Notes: generated from the sequence alone by a model not told the origin. A stretch of 64,000 bases of DNA from Psychromonas sp. MB-3u-54 (GCF_002836415.1 NZ_PJBP01000181.1:17505-81504), one strand, 5' to 3'. Shown: positions 50,250 to 61,610, counted from the stretch's first letter. Made by a program: numbers and translations.

Positions 50250-51467
50250 CTACTTAGAAAAACGTTTAAAGACTAACGTTGCATTGGTGCCACCAAAACC
50301 AAAACTATTGGACATAACAATGTTTAGTTTTGCATCAACAGCCTTATTGGCCACGATCGGTAGATTGACCGCTTTTTCATCTATTTCATCAATATTAATA
50401 GAAGGTGAGATAAAGTCGTTTTCCATCATCAGCAAACTGTAGATTGTTTCATGAACACCCGCGGCGCCAAGTGAATGACCCGTTTGAGATTTAGTTGCAC
50501 TGATTTTTGGCGCTTTATCAGGAAATACAGTATTAATAGCTTCTAATTCTTTGGTATCGCCAACAGGAGTAGAAGTACCGTGTGTATTTAAGTAATCAAC
50601 CTCACCATCGACAGTTGCAAGTGCTTGACGCATACAGCGAACAGCACCTTCACCTGATGGTGCAACCATATCATAGCCGTCGGATGTTGCGCCGTAGCCT
50701 ACGATTTCCGCATAAATTTTTGCGCCACGTGCTAAAGCATGCTCAAGCTCTTCAACCACAACCATACCGCCACCGCCGGAGATAACAAAACCATCACGCT
50801 TTGCATCATAAGTTCGCGATGCGCTAGAAGGAGTATCATTAAATTTGCTTGACAGTGCACCCATAGCATCAAATTCGCAGGCCATAGTCCAGTCTAATTC
50901 TTCACCACCACCAGCAAACACAATATCCTGTTTACCTAGTTGAATTTGTTCCAGTGCATTACCAATACAGTGAGAGCTGGTCGCACAAGCGCTGCTCATT
51001 GAATAGTTAATACCTTTAATTTTGAACGGGGTTGCGAGACAGGCAGATGTGGTGCTCGCCATCGTACGAGGAACCATATAAGGACCTACACGGCGCACAC
51101 CTTTTTCGACCATCAGTTTGCAGGCTTCAACCTGGTTTTTAGAAGAACCACCGCCGGATCCGGCCACTAAACCAGTACGTTCATTAGAGACTAAATCATC
51201 GGTTAACTGCGCATCGGCAATAGCTTGTTCCATAGAAAGATAAGCATAAGCGGCAGCATCGCCCATAAAACGCATGATTTTGCGGTCAATATGATCTTTA
51301 GGCTCAATTTTCAAATCACCCCAAACCTGACTGCGCATTTTCATCTCAGCGAATTGCTCCGAGAAGCTGATGCCTGATTTACCGCTTTTAAGTGACGCTA
51401 AAACTTCTTCTTTGTTGTTACCAATACTAGAAACAATACCAATACCTGTAATTACTGCTCTTTTCAT
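50250..51467 (-). CDS. fabB: 3-oxoacyl-ACP synthase I
   Basis: Condensing enzyme essential for elongating unsaturated acyl chains. At 405 residues it has nucleophile C161 in [10 protein letters not shown] and the two histidines in [11 protein letters not shown] and TGHSLGAAG. It is divergent from mnmC, as in E. coli. Confidence 0.97.
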   Translation of the reverse strand: MKRAVITGIGIVSSIGNNKEEVLASLKSGKSGISFSEQFAEMKMRSQVWGDLKIEPKDHIDRKIMRFMGDAAAYAYLSMEQAIADAQLTDDLVSNERTGLVAGSGGGSSKNQVEACKLMVEKGVRRVGPYMVPRTMASTTSACLATPFKIKGINYSMSSACATSSHCIGNALEQIQLGKQDIVFAGGGEELDWTMACEFDAMGALSSKFNDTPSSASRTYDAKRDGFVISGGGGMVVVEELEHALARGAKIYAEIVGYGATSDGYDMVAPSGEGAVRCMRQALATVDGEVDYLNTHGTSTPVGDTKELEAINTVFPDKAPKISATKSQTGHSLGAAGVHETIYSLLMMENDFISPSINIDEIDEKAVNLPIVANKAVDAKLNIVMSNSFGFGGTNATLVFKRFSK

Positions 51468-51581
51468 TTTTAAGCCTTTATTGCTAGAGGGACTAATTAT
51501 ATGATGGATCTAAGGAGTGTAATAGATCAATTAAACTCTAATAAATTAAACTAAATTATCGCATTAAGTGGGAAATATATA

Positions 51582-53645
51582 TTGTCTGACGCTAAATACA
51601 AGTTAATTAAGCATGCTCAAATAAACTGGTCTGATCAGTTAGAGCCTTTTTCGAGTCTATTCGACGACGTTTATTTCAACACAGAGCAGGGAATTGATGA
51701 AGCAAATTATGTCTTTTTTGAAGGAAATAACCTCGGAAAACGCTGGTTAGATTATTCAACTCAGCACTTTTCAATAGCCGAAACAGGCTTCGGTAGCGGC
51801 TTGAATTTTCTGCTGACCTGTCAGAAATTTGCTGAATTTATAACATCAAATCCGAACAGTCCCCTAAAAAAGTTACATTTTAGCAGTTTTGAAAAATACC
51901 CATTAAGCAAGCCGGATTTAATCATTGCATTACAGCAATGGCCGCAATTAACCGCCTTTATTACCCCGCTACTCGCGCAGTACCCAATTGCACTCACGGG
52001 CTGCCATCGTTTATTATTAAATGAGTTTAATATCACCCTCGATTTATGGTTTGGCGATATAGCAGATACACTACCGTCCTTACACGTCTATGATGCCGGA
52101 CTTTTTGACTGCTGGTATCTGGACGGTTTCACGCCCAGTAAAAACCCGGAAATGTGGAGTGATAATCTGCTGCAATTAATCGCTCAATCCTGTAAAAAAG
52201 ATGCAACTATCGCGACCTTTACGGCGGCAAGCTTTGTCCGTAAAGGATTAATTAAAGCCGGTTTTGAAGTCGGAAAACAGAAAGGATACGGCAAAAAAAG
52301 AGAGATGTTAGTCGGTCAGATAGGAAGCGAAGCAATAGCTGCAAACAAACTTAAACAGCATGGACAATATTACCGCCCTGCAAAATCCGACAATCAGGCA
52401 CAAAAAATAACCGATGTTGCCGTTATAGGCGGCGGTATTGCCAGTGCTTGTTTATCATTAGCGCTGATAAGGCGCGGATATAAAGTCACCTTATACTGCA
52501 AAGAATCTAGTTTGGCCTTTGGCGCATCGGGTAATCAGCAGGCCGCTTTATACCCTCTTCTTAATAAGCAACACGACGCGCTAAGTCAGTTTTTTGCCAA
52601 TGCATTTTTATACAGCAGAAATTATATTGAACAAATAAATCAAACTCAGCCGGTTGACTATGAATTTTCAGGCGTACTGCAGCTCTACTACGATTCAACT
52701 TCCGCCAAAAAATTGGATAAAATTTTACAAGCCGGTTTACCCGAGGAATTAGTTGAACAATTAACCGAAGCTGAAACAGATAATATTTCACGGCTAGCCA
52801 TTGCGCAAAAATCCCTGCATTACCCCCTAGGGGGCTGGTTAAGTCCCAAGCAACTGGTTGAGGCTATCGTCCGGCAGGCAAAAAGTGAAGGCGACTTAAA
52901 CGTACAGCTCAATCAAGAATTATTAACTTTTAACCAAAGCCCGTCACTAAATACAGCACAACAGGTCAACAGTTGGGATTGTCATTTTGCGCAGCACAGT
53001 GTGACACATTCTCTGCTGGTGCTGACAACCGCCAATAACACCCTTGATTTTAAACAGTGCGAAGCAATTCCACTGTCTGCTGCCCGCGGTCAAGTCACCC
53101 ATATCCCGACCAACAATGAAATTAACCCGTTACGAATAACACTTTGTCACGAAGGATATTTAACCCCGGCGAATAATCACCAGCATTGTATGGGGGCAAC
53201 CTTTAAACGCCATGATCTTAATCAGGATTTCTCTCAACAGGAACAAGTCGATAACAAAGATAAATTAGAAAAATGTATCCCCGACCAGACATGGACTGAG
53301 CAGATAGAGATAAATCACCGGGATGCGCATGTGGGGATTCGCTGTACCACACGAGACCATTTTCCCTATGTGGGCGCCATACCCGATTATCAGGCCACTA
53401 AAATACATTATAAAAATGCCACCAACAAAGAGATTACCCCGCTCAATGCACCTTGCCATCCTAATCTATATCTGTTGACCGGATTAGGCTCAAGGGGTTT
53501 TTGCTCGGCGCCTCTGCTAGCTGAAATGTTAGCCAGTCAGATAAATAAAGAACCCTTGCCCTTTGCTCGCGAAATCTTAAATGCGATGCAGATTAACAGG
53601 CAATGGATAAACTACCTGAAGAAAGGCAAGCCGTTGCGTTATTAA
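51582..53645 (+). CDS. mnmC: bifunctional tRNA mnm5s2U34 synthesis enzyme MnmC
   Basis: Completes the 5-methylaminomethyl group on wobble uridine 34. At 687 residues, the N-terminal methyltransferase half (about 1-250) has [15 protein letters not shown] and the [15 protein letters not shown] motif. The C-terminal FAD oxidoreductase half begins [19 protein letters not shown] near 280 and has [15 protein letters not shown]. The start is TTG at 51582 with GGGA about 9 bases upstream. A terminator hairpin lies at 53693-53715. Confidence 0.95.
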   Translation: MSDAKYKLIKHAQINWSDQLEPFSSLFDDVYFNTEQGIDEANYVFFEGNNLGKRWLDYSTQHFSIAETGFGSGLNFLLTCQKFAEFITSNPNSPLKKLHFSSFEKYPLSKPDLIIALQQWPQLTAFITPLLAQYPIALTGCHRLLLNEFNITLDLWFGDIADTLPSLHVYDAGLFDCWYLDGFTPSKNPEMWSDNLLQLIAQSCKKDATIATFTAASFVRKGLIKAGFEVGKQKGYGKKREMLVGQIGSEAIAANKLKQHGQYYRPAKSDNQAQKITDVAVIGGGIASACLSLALIRRGYKVTLYCKESSLAFGASGNQQAALYPLLNKQHDALSQFFANAFLYSRNYIEQINQTQPVDYEFSGVLQLYYDSTSAKKLDKILQAGLPEELVEQLTEAETDNISRLAIAQKSLHYPLGGWLSPKQLVEAIVRQAKSEGDLNVQLNQELLTFNQSPSLNTAQQVNSWDCHFAQHSVTHSLLVLTTANNTLDFKQCEAIPLSAARGQVTHIPTNNEINPLRITLCHEGYLTPANNHQHCMGATFKRHDLNQDFSQQEQVDNKDKLEKCIPDQTWTEQIEINHRDAHVGIRCTTRDHFPYVGAIPDYQATKIHYKNATNKEITPLNAPCHPNLYLLTGLGSRGFCSAPLLAEMLASQINKEPLPFAREILNAMQINRQWINYLKKGKPLRY

Positions 53646-53692
53646 TTTGCCTGTATTTTGCGCGTTTTTATTGCTCTCACAGCAAAAAACCT

Positions 53693-53715
53693 AAAAAGTG
53701 CTGATCACTTTTTAT
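53693..53715 (+). terminator. terminator after mnmC
   Basis: AAAAAGTG (53693-53700) and CACTTTTT (53706-53713) around a CTGAT loop. Confidence 0.65.
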
Positions 53716-53831
53716 AGAACTTTGTAAGTTTTAAAAATTTACGGTAATCTACGCGCTCGATTTGACAGTATGGCTAGATTGGTCAATGTTGCCCTTTTTA
53801 TGTTGAAATTTATGAAAAATAAAGCAGTTTA

Positions 53832-54881
53832 ATGAAATACTCTAACGTTTTTATCAATAGTTTATCTTACGAATTGGCTCCCCACGTCATTTCAAGCGTT
53901 GAATTAGAATCGCGCCTTGCGCCCTTATATCAAAAGCTGCGTATACCCACGGGACAACTTGCGGCTTTAACCGGTATTCAAGAACGGCGCTGGTGGCCAA
54001 CTGATCATATTTTATCCGATGGTGCGATAGCGGCTGCACGCAAAGCAATTGCAGAAACCGCCGTCGATATTAATGATCTGGGGGCGGTTGTTTATACGGG
54101 CGTCTGTCGGGATCAGCACGAACCGGCAACGGCTTGCCGTATTGCTGCAGCACTTGGTGTGAATAACAGTACAGCAATCTATGATATCAGTAATGCTTGT
54201 TTAGGGGTTTTATCCGGCATATTAGATATTGCCAATCGTATTGAGCTTGGGCAAATCAAAGCAGGATTAGTTGTCTCCTGTGAATCAGCCCGGCACATCG
54301 TTGATATTACGATTGCAAATATGCTTGAAAATAAAACCATTCAAAATTACTCGCAATCTTTAGCAACCTTAACCGGTGGCTCCGGTGCTGTTGCCGTTTT
54401 ATTAACCGATGGTTCACTGCCGCTTAAAAATACCCGTCAGCATAGATTACTCGGAGCAAGCCATCTTTCGGCCTCTGAGCACCATGACTTATGTAAATGG
54501 GGTTCACAACCAGTGGGTTTAAACCTGCACCGTGAATATATGCGTACCAGTGCTGTTCCGCTGCTTAAAGAAGGTGTCGCACTGGCTTTGCAGACCTGGC
54601 AACACTTTTTGCAGCAGCGCGACTGGTCCGTTGAACAGGTAGATAAAGTCATTTGTCATCAGGTCGGCTCAGCAAATCAGAAAAAGGTGTTAGCCGCATT
54701 GAACATACCCGCTCACAAAGAGTTTCCAACTTTCCAAAAACTGGGCAACATGGGCACGGTGTCGCTCCCCGTCACCGCCGCGATAGCACATGACCAGGGG
54801 TTTCTGGTTAAAGGCGATAAAGTGAGCTTTTTAGGCATAGGCAGTGGACTGAACTGCATGATGCTAGGACTTGAGTGGTAA
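53832..54881 (+). CDS. oleA: OleA, head-to-head acyl-CoA condensing thiolase
   Basis: Condenses two fatty acyl-CoAs to a 2-alkyl-3-keto acid, the first step of long-chain olefin synthesis. A 349-residue FabH-like thiolase. The catalytic cysteine is C123 (ISNACLGVLSG). E97, 26 residues earlier, matches the position of E117 relative to C143 in Xanthomonas OleA, a glutamate specific to OleA. H276 (CHQVGSANQ) and N306 (LGNMGTVSLP) complete the site. It is the first gene of oleABCD, with one base between it and oleB. Confidence 0.93.
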   Translation: MKYSNVFINSLSYELAPHVISSVELESRLAPLYQKLRIPTGQLAALTGIQERRWWPTDHILSDGAIAAARKAIAETAVDINDLGAVVYTGVCRDQHEPATACRIAAALGVNNSTAIYDISNACLGVLSGILDIANRIELGQIKAGLVVSCESARHIVDITIANMLENKTIQNYSQSLATLTGGSGAVAVLLTDGSLPLKNTRQHRLLGASHLSASEHHDLCKWGSQPVGLNLHREYMRTSAVPLLKEGVALALQTWQHFLQQRDWSVEQVDKVICHQVGSANQKKVLAALNIPAHKEFPTFQKLGNMGTVSLPVTAAIAHDQGFLVKGDKVSFLGIGSGLNCMMLGLEW

Positions 54882-54882
54882 T

Positions 54883-55764
54883 ATGAATTTAGATACTTTA
54901 TTTCCTTTTAAACGCAATTATTTGAATCGTAATGGTCAGCAATATCATTATCTAAATGAAGGTTCAGGTGAGCCTGTTGTGATGGTACACGGTAACCCGA
55001 GTTGGTCTTTTTATTACCGCAACTTAGTCAAATCATTAAGCCGCAATTATCAATGTATTGTCCCTGATCATATTGGTTGCGGATTATCCGATAAACCAAC
55101 GGATAAAGATTACCAGTACACACTTAAAAATCGCATCGATGATTTAGAAGCATTATTGGATGCGCTTAATATCAGTGAAAATATCACCTTAGTCGTTCAT
55201 GATTGGGGCGGCATGATAGGCATGGGTTACGCAGCTCGACATCCGGAACGTATTAAACGTTTAGTTATTTTAAATACCGCGGCTTTTCATCTGCCCAGCA
55301 CTAAATCGTTTCCTGTTCCATTGTTGATTGGTCGTAATACCTTACTAGGCACCGTTTTAATACGCGGATTAAATGCATTTTCGGGGATAGCATCCTATGT
55401 GGGAGTAAAACGTAAACCCATGGAAAAAGCTGTTCGACAAGCTTATGTAGCGCCCTTTAATTCATGGAAAAATCGCATTTCAACGCTCAGATTCGTCCAG
55501 GACATTCCGCTTTTACCGCATCATAAAAATTATCAGTTAGTCTCGGATATCAGTGACAGCCTGGTTCACTTTCAGACAATACCCACCATCATCTGTTGGG
55601 GAATGAAAGATTTTGTGTTCGATAAACATTTCCTGAATATCTGGAAAGAAAAAATGCCCCATGCTGTGGTTCATCAGTTTGACGATTGCGGTCATTATAT
55701 TTTAGAGGATGCCAGCGAACAGGTGATCCCGCTTATTGAAGCCTTTATAGCAGAAAACCCTTAA
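54883..55764 (+). CDS. oleB: OleB, beta-lactone decarboxylase (alpha/beta-hydrolase)
   Basis: Converts the cis-beta-lactone to the olefin plus CO2. A 293-residue member of the haloalkane-dehalogenase-like group. It has the oxyanion motif HGNPSWSFYYRN (36-47), nucleophile D107 in VVHDWGGMIG and the catalytic histidine in FDDCGHYILEDA. ATG 54883 is chosen over an upstream TTG that lies inside oleA. It is separate from oleC here, whereas some actinobacteria fuse them. Confidence 0.92.
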   Translation: MNLDTLFPFKRNYLNRNGQQYHYLNEGSGEPVVMVHGNPSWSFYYRNLVKSLSRNYQCIVPDHIGCGLSDKPTDKDYQYTLKNRIDDLEALLDALNISENITLVVHDWGGMIGMGYAARHPERIKRLVILNTAAFHLPSTKSFPVPLLIGRNTLLGTVLIRGLNAFSGIASYVGVKRKPMEKAVRQAYVAPFNSWKNRISTLRFVQDIPLLPHHKNYQLVSDISDSLVHFQTIPTIICWGMKDFVFDKHFLNIWKEKMPHAVVHQFDDCGHYILEDASEQVIPLIEAFIAENP

Positions 55765-55767
55765 CTT

Positions 55768-57420
55768 ATGTCCGATCATCAAACCTGCAACTTTTGCCGT
55801 CATTTAATCGATGCGGCAACGGCTTTCCCTGACTCACTGGCAGTTGCGGTTCAAAAAAAGCAATTCAGTAAGCTCACTTATCAGGAGATAGATTTTTCTA
55901 CCCTGAATAAACGCAGTGATCGAATAGCGCATGCACTCAATCAATTTGGCTTGAAAAGCGGCGATAAAGCGGTCTTAATGGTCAAACCAAGTGTCGACTT
56001 TTTTGAGTTAACCTTTGCCCTGTTCAAAGCAGGAATAGTGCCGGTAGTAATAGATCCTGGAATGGGCATTAAAAATCTCAAACAGTGTATCGCAGAAGTG
56101 CAACCGGACGCCTTTATCGGTATCCCCAAGGCCCACATTGCCCGGCGACTATTAGGTTGGGGCAAAGGCGCCATCAAGTACAATATTACCGTTGGGGGTG
56201 CAAGTCTTTGGGGAGGCGCTAGCCTAAATAAAATAATTAATCATTGCAGCGTACAAACCCCCTACCCGATGGTTAAACTTACGCAGGATAAGATGGCGGC
56301 CATTTTATTTACCAGCGGCAGTACGGGCTCACCTAAAGGGGTTGTTTATAGCCACCGAATGTTTGAAGCGCAAATCAGCGTTTTGAAAAATGACTACAAA
56401 ATTGCACATGGAGAGCGTGACTTAGCGACTTTTCCCTTGTTTTCACTTTTTGGTCCGGCACTGGGTATGGCATCCATAATACCGGCAATGGATGCCAGTA
56501 AACCGATCACCGCCAATCCCGATACTATTTTTGCTGCCATTAACAAATATCACTGTACTAACCTTTTCGCCAATCCGGCGTTAATAGAGTTATTAGGCCG
56601 TGCCGGTGAGTCCCACGCTGTTAAACTGCAAAGTCTGCAGCGGGTTATCTCAGCTGGCGCACCGGCAACATTGTCTTCCATTAAACGCTTCACAACGTTA
56701 CTTAATTCAGGGGTAGAGATTCTCACTTCCTATGGTGCAACCGAAGCCTTACCGGTCAGTAAAATAGCCAGCTCAGCCTTACTTAAAACAACCAACATCA
56801 CAGATACAGGCGGCGGAATTTGTGTTGGTTACCCCGTTGATGGTATGACGGTTGCTATTATTAAGATCACCGAAAAAACCATCACAACATGGCAGGATGA
56901 TCTTAGCTTACCACCCTATGAAATCGGTGAGATTGTGGTTCAAGGCCCGCAAGTAAGCCAGTGTTATTATCAACGAGAAAATGCGACGCTGGCCGCTAAA
57001 ATAGAAGATACGAAAAGACCCCGCCACCGTATGGGTGATTTAGGTTATCTCGATTCCGATGGGCAATTATGGATGTGTGGCCGAAAATCACATCGTGTTG
57101 ATTCAATTGAAAAAAGTTATTATTCCATTCCCTGTGAGCGTATTTTTAATACTCATTCGGCCATTAAACGCAGCGCACTGGTTGCTGTCAAAATAGGCGG
57201 AAAAACAACCCCTTTATTATGCGTTGAGTTGCACAATAGATCCGCACAAAAAGCTGAAACGTTATTTGCGGAGTTGCATAAAATAGCCAATAAGAATAAT
57301 CAAACCATGGGTATCACACTGTTTTTAATTCATAAAAACTTCCCCATGGATATTCGCCATAACGCAAAAATATACCGTGAAAAATTAGCCATTTGGGCAG
57401 AAAAACAACTAAAAGATTAA
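55768..57420 (+). CDS. oleC: OleC, beta-lactone synthetase
   Basis: An AMP-forming-type enzyme that cyclises the beta-hydroxy acid from OleD into a beta-lactone using ATP. At 550 residues, the ATP loop is [16 protein letters not shown] (about 181-196). It also has [11 protein letters not shown] and the hinge region with [23 protein letters not shown]. It starts 3 bp after oleB and is followed 11 bp later by oleD. Confidence 0.92.
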   Translation: MSDHQTCNFCRHLIDAATAFPDSLAVAVQKKQFSKLTYQEIDFSTLNKRSDRIAHALNQFGLKSGDKAVLMVKPSVDFFELTFALFKAGIVPVVIDPGMGIKNLKQCIAEVQPDAFIGIPKAHIARRLLGWGKGAIKYNITVGGASLWGGASLNKIINHCSVQTPYPMVKLTQDKMAAILFTSGSTGSPKGVVYSHRMFEAQISVLKNDYKIAHGERDLATFPLFSLFGPALGMASIIPAMDASKPITANPDTIFAAINKYHCTNLFANPALIELLGRAGESHAVKLQSLQRVISAGAPATLSSIKRFTTLLNSGVEILTSYGATEALPVSKIASSALLKTTNITDTGGGICVGYPVDGMTVAIIKITEKTITTWQDDLSLPPYEIGEIVVQGPQVSQCYYQRENATLAAKIEDTKRPRHRMGDLGYLDSDGQLWMCGRKSHRVDSIEKSYYSIPCERIFNTHSAIKRSALVAVKIGGKTTPLLCVELHNRSAQKAETLFAELHKIANKNNQTMGITLFLIHKNFPMDIRHNAKIYREKLAIWAEKQLKD

Positions 57421-57431
57421 GCAGAAGCCTT

Positions 57432-58505
57432 ATGCCAGTCAATAACATTCCAACATTCAGTCACTTGAATGAAAAACAACAACTGGTATTAAGCCGTTTA
57501 TCTATGCAGGTTAAAAAGGTATTTGTCACCGGTGCAGGTGGTTTTTTAGGTAAAGCCTTATGCCGCTTTTTACGCTCTGCTGATATTAATGTGGTTGGCT
57601 TTGCCCGTGGCGATTACCCCGAGCTTGAACAAATGGGGGTGACTATGATTAAGGGAGATATAGCTGACAAACAAGCTCTTTTTAACGCCATGCAAGGCGC
57701 TGATTTGGTCTTCCATGTCGCCTCAAAAGCGGGTATCTGGGGCAGTATGGAGTCTTATTTTAGTGCCAATATCAAAGGGACAGAAAATATTATCAATGTC
57801 TGCCAAGACCTTAAAATGAAGCGCTTGATTTATACCAGCACACCCAGTGTGACCTTTGCGGGGAAAGATGAAAACCAAATCGACGAATCTGCGCCCTATG
57901 CAGATAATTTTTTAAACTTTTATGCTTTATCCAAAGCGATTGCAGAAGCCACCATCCTAGGCGCAAATTCAGCAGCCCTTAAAACCGTTGCCCTTCGCCC
58001 CCACCTTATTTGGGGACCGGGAGATCCGCACCTTGTGCCCCGCGTATTACAACGCGCCAAAACGGGACGGCTTAAACTGGTGGGTAAAACAGATAAGCTG
58101 GTCGATACTATCTATATTGATAACGCGGTTTACGCACATCTTCTAGCGGCTGTTAATCTCAGTACAGCAAACCCAAATTGTGCAGGGAAAGCGTATTTTG
58201 TCAGTAATGATCAACCGATATTGATGACAGAAATGCTTAATAAAATTCTTGCCTGCCAAGGTTTAAAACCGATTGACGCACGTATTCCGGCACCGCTTGC
58301 TTATATTATTGGTGCCACACTGGAATGGGTTTATTTTCATTTGAACATCAAGAAAGAGCCCCCTATGACGCGTTTTGTCGCGCGTCAGCTGTCAACCAGC
58401 CATTATTTTAATATCAGTGCCGCTAAAAAAGATCTCGGTTATCACCCGATCGTCAGTATCGAGCAGGGGATGGAAAGATTGAAAGAGTCACTGGCGGAGA
58501 GCTGA
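57432..58505 (+). CDS. oleD: OleD, NADPH-dependent 2-alkyl-3-ketoacid reductase
   Basis: Reduces the OleA product to the beta-hydroxy acid. A 357-residue extended SDR with GAGGFLG at 34-40, YTSTPSV carrying the catalytic serine/threonine near 134-140, and Y164/K168 (YALSK). ATG 57432 lies after the oleC stop; about 24 residues precede the dinucleotide fold, so a later ATG (MQVKKVFVTG) is an alternative. A heptamer array starts at the stop codon. Confidence 0.92.
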   Translation: MPVNNIPTFSHLNEKQQLVLSRLSMQVKKVFVTGAGGFLGKALCRFLRSADINVVGFARGDYPELEQMGVTMIKGDIADKQALFNAMQGADLVFHVASKAGIWGSMESYFSANIKGTENIINVCQDLKMKRLIYTSTPSVTFAGKDENQIDESAPYADNFLNFYALSKAIAEATILGANSAALKTVALRPHLIWGPGDPHLVPRVLQRAKTGRLKLVGKTDKLVDTIYIDNAVYAHLLAAVNLSTANPNCAGKAYFVSNDQPILMTEMLNKILACQGLKPIDARIPAPLAYIIGATLEWVYFHLNIKKEPPMTRFVARQLSTSHYFNISAAKKDLGYHPIVSIEQGMERLKESLAES

Positions 58506-58766
58506 AGGCTGCGGCTGTCGGCTGTCGGCGATCGGCTGAGGGCTACGGGCTGCGAGAAGGCGAGAAGGCGAGAAGGCGAGAAGGCGAGCTGCGAGCTGCG
58601 GGCTGCGGGCTGCGGGTTCGACACTCGAAGCTCGAAGCTCGAAGCTCGAAGCTCGAAGCTCGAAGCTCGAAGCTCGAAGCTCGACACTCGAAGCTCGACA
58701 CTCGACACTCGAAACTCGAAGCTCGAAGCTCGAAGCTCGAAGCTCTAAACTCGACACTCGAAGCTG
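58506..58766. repeat. heptamer array, GCTCGAA orientation
   Basis: It begins directly after the oleD stop. The left part is degenerate (GGCTGTCG, GGCTGCG, then four GAGAAGGC octamers). The right part (58620-58766) is about twenty units of GCTCGAA with a few CACTCGA variants. GCTCGAA is the reverse complement of TTCGAGC, the unit of the array at 36035-36391. Confidence 0.95.
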
Positions 58767-59497
58767 TGGCCTATCCCGCTTTTAGTGCACATTATATAAA
58801 TATCTGATCCACAAATTCCGCATTATTGATACTTCGTTAAAAACACCCAGAGAAGCTTACATACCAGCATGACCGGAACTTATACCAAACGTATTAAATT
58901 TATGATCAAGGCCTTCAAAGGGTAAAGTGTGCAGCAGCTCTCGGAACCGGGCCTTTAGGCTCGGCCTGTTGCTTTTAAGCCTGAACAGCACTTTAAAGGG
59001 ACTACCACAGAGAACACCGAGGCGCTGCGCGCTACACAGAGAAAGACCAGCCCGTAGGGTGCGCTCCGCGCACCGATTGCCACTGCCTGCGGAGCATAGA
59101 ATGCACTCTACCCATTCCATTAATTAACTTCAGATCACAATTTAATTTCTTTTGGTATTATTAATGGATGACTCCGTTGATTTGTAGGGTGCCATTTTAA
59201 AGATTTTTCCAGTGATAGGTATCACCCTGCCGATTATATTTAATGGTTACTACATTTAGCTTATAAATTAGTAGGTTAGGCTCTATTTTTGAAATTGAAT
59301 AGGTGGCACGTTAACACCTATCCCAAAGTGAAAATTTACTAAATTGTTACTTAAAACATTGATCTATTGAGGTTAAATAGATATTGTTGTGATTATTTAT
59401 TGTGAGATAGGTATCACGGCCTTTCGTGCATAGTGATGCTTATAAAGCTGTTATAGCGCTGCTCTATTTACATCATTTATACGAATTAGGACATAAA
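58767..59497. other. intergenic region between the heptamer array and the DUF262 gene
   Basis: No gene recognised. It contains a GTAGGGTGC palindromic element (59054-59113) and AT-rich DNA before the DUF262 gene. An imperfect direct repeat, GATAGGTATCACCCT (59215) and GATAGGTATCACGGC (59406), may be regulatory. Confidence 0.5.
59054..59113. repeat. GTAGGGTGC palindromic element, third copy
   Basis: GTAGGGTGCGCTCCGCGCACC and a right part ending GCATAGAATGCACTCTACCC match the 60-bp elements at 9778 and 9894. Confidence 0.8.
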
Positions 59498-61291
59498 ATG
59501 AAAGAAGCAACAGAGTTATCGATCAAAGGGGAAAGTATACAAAGCCTCTATGGTTCATATTTAAAAGGAACATTTCTTGTAAACCGAAGATATCAAAGAA
59601 AATTAGTTTGGACTGTTGAAGAAAAAAGGTCATTCATTGACTCTATTGTTAGTGGTTATCCAGTCCCTTTGATACTACTTGCAGAGGTAATGACAGATAA
59701 GGGTCGTAAACTTGAGATAATTGACGGAATGCAACGGATGAATGCGATAATGTCATTTATTGATCAAGAATTCGACTTAAATGGTAAATATTTCAATTTA
59801 GAAACAATGGCTGATACTAAAATATTAAAGGATGATGGAATTGTAGTTCAAAAGGATACGCCATTAGATCGATTAATATGTGCCGAAATTGTTAGATATC
59901 AAGTCCCACTTTCTGTTTTTCTTGAATCTGGAGACAGTCATATTGATGAAGTTTTTCGTAGATTAAATTCAGGCGGTCGACATTTATCTAAACAAGAGTT
60001 AAGGCAATCTGGGGCTATAAGTAAATTTGCTTCAATTGTTAGAAAACTATCGTGTAATATTCGTGGTGACTCTAGTGCTTCAGATATTTTAGATCTCAAT
60101 GCAATGAAAAATATCAGTATTACCAATAGGAATTTAGATTACGGTATATCCGTTGAAAACATATTTTGGGTAAAACACAATATTATAACGAAAGAAGCAT
60201 TAAGGCAGTCTCAAGATGAAGAAACTCTTGCAGACATCGTAGCATGGGTTTCTATGGATAAAGGCCTTCGTTCAAGCTCAGATATATTGAATCAATTATA
60301 TGGTTTTACAACATTAAACACACAAGAATCTTCACTTTCATCCTCAATTGAATTGCAAATTCAGAAAGTTAATGAAGAAAATATTATTAATAATATTCAG
60401 TATGTATTTGATGAACTAATTAAATTAATTGAAAAGTCTAGCAATACTTTTAACTCACTACTTTTTAAAAGTCAGCAACCAAAAATTTCCCGTTATTTTC
60501 AAATAGTTTTTTATGCTTTTTATAAACTACTTATCGAAGAATGCATGCAAATATCTGATAAAGTTAAATTAATAAAACTATTAGATAAAGCGGGTGATAA
60601 AATCATATCTCTTGCCGCTGGAGGCGGTAATTGGTCTGCCAAAGAAAAACAAACACAATCTGATGCATTATATGGTGTAATTCAAAGCTGCTTTATTAAA
60701 GCTCAGGAAAATGATCCGGCAAGATCTCAATGGGTTACTCGTTTTGAGAATATATTAATGCAATCTTCGACGGAGCAAACTCTTTATGATTTTAAAGTTG
60801 GATTACATCCTTTAAACAATAGAAGCAATAAGTTTAATCAAAAAGCATTCTCCAAAGTAATTAAAACATTGACAGCAATGGCGAATACGTTTCCTGATTC
60901 TTCAGGATATTGCCTACTAGGTGTGGCGGATACAAAAGAAACAGCGGAACAATTCAAATATTTATATCAAAGTGAATACATTTCCTATTCTTCCTTTTAT
61001 ATAACTGGGGTTAAAGAAGAAGCGGATAAATATCACGGGGATTTGGATAAATATTTCACCAAATTAGTTCAACTAATAAAATCAGAACCAATCAGTGATA
61101 GAGATAAGGATAATCTATCTAGAAATATTTCTACTGTAAGGTATTTTGATAAAGACGTTATTATTTTAAAAATAGAGTCTGACGATAAACCTTCAATATA
61201 TGGTGGTAAATATTTTGTGCGGTATGGTAGTAATATTGATGAAGTAGAGCCTCAAGATTTCGGTCAGTTATTTTCGCGTTTTCATAAATAA
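59498..61291 (+). CDS. DUF262-AlbA_2 fusion protein (possible defence or stress gene)
   Basis: A 598-residue protein with two recognisable domains. Residues 10-225 are DUF262 (ParB/GmrS-like): VNRRYQRKLVWTVEEKRSF, the nucleotide-site motif IDGMQRMNAIMSF (D76) and FRRLNSGGRHLSKQELRQS. DUF262 occurs in restriction proteins such as GmrSD and SspE. Residues 425-595 resemble an AlbA_2/Schlafen-like domain: TLYDFKVGL, the helix SKVIKTLTAMANTF, then CLLGVADTKE and YFVRYGSNIDEVEP. The usual DUF1524 nuclease partner is absent. ATG 59498 has AGGA 7 bases upstream, so I prefer it to the open extension. The gene is AT-rich and sits among repeats and transposase remnants, with no partner gene. A nucleic-acid-directed defence role is inference. 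Confidence 0.78.
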   Translation: MKEATELSIKGESIQSLYGSYLKGTFLVNRRYQRKLVWTVEEKRSFIDSIVSGYPVPLILLAEVMTDKGRKLEIIDGMQRMNAIMSFIDQEFDLNGKYFNLETMADTKILKDDGIVVQKDTPLDRLICAEIVRYQVPLSVFLESGDSHIDEVFRRLNSGGRHLSKQELRQSGAISKFASIVRKLSCNIRGDSSASDILDLNAMKNISITNRNLDYGISVENIFWVKHNIITKEALRQSQDEETLADIVAWVSMDKGLRSSSDILNQLYGFTTLNTQESSLSSSIELQIQKVNEENIINNIQYVFDELIKLIEKSSNTFNSLLFKSQQPKISRYFQIVFYAFYKLLIEECMQISDKVKLIKLLDKAGDKIISLAAGGGNWSAKEKQTQSDALYGVIQSCFIKAQENDPARSQWVTRFENILMQSSTEQTLYDFKVGLHPLNNRSNKFNQKAFSKVIKTLTAMANTFPDSSGYCLLGVADTKETAEQFKYLYQSEYISYSSFYITGVKEEADKYHGDLDKYFTKLVQLIKSEPISDRDKDNLSRNISTVRYFDKDVIILKIESDDKPSIYGGKYFVRYGSNIDEVEPQDFGQLFSRFHK

Positions 61292-61433
61292 GTTACGCTA
61301 TAACTAATAAGGATCGTTCGTGTGAGCAACGCGCGCAGGGATGGGGTCACTCATTAGTAGTTCCAGTCAAGCAAGTGTGCAAATTTCCTTCAGGGGCTGT
61401 GGGGTCACAGGGGCTGTGGGGTCAGGGGCTGTG

Positions 61434-61610
61434 GGGTCAGATCTTTCATTTTGCATTATCTTTTTTTACTCGCCGCTACAATACGAGTTACTGATGAATA
61501 ATGTATTTTAAAATAGCCGCCAACCTATTTCATTAAGCGGCGGTGGGGTCAGATCTTTCATTTTGCATTATCTTGTTTTACAGGGATGGTGTCAGATCTT
61601 TCATTTTGCA
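61434..61610 (-). mobile_element. three truncated copies of the RAYT-derived element
   Basis: Copy 61434-61535 keeps the GGGTCAGATCTTTCATTTTGCA end and about 80 bp of interior. Shorter pieces 61546-61581 and 61588-61610 keep only the end. They look like nested or decayed insertions. Confidence 0.75.

Noticed and set aside
58442..58757. Minus-strand frames with repeating SSFELRA residues
   Set aside because: They are translations of the GCTCGAA array; any 7-bp repeat gives a 7-residue periodic peptide in every open frame. No ribosome site or conserved domain.
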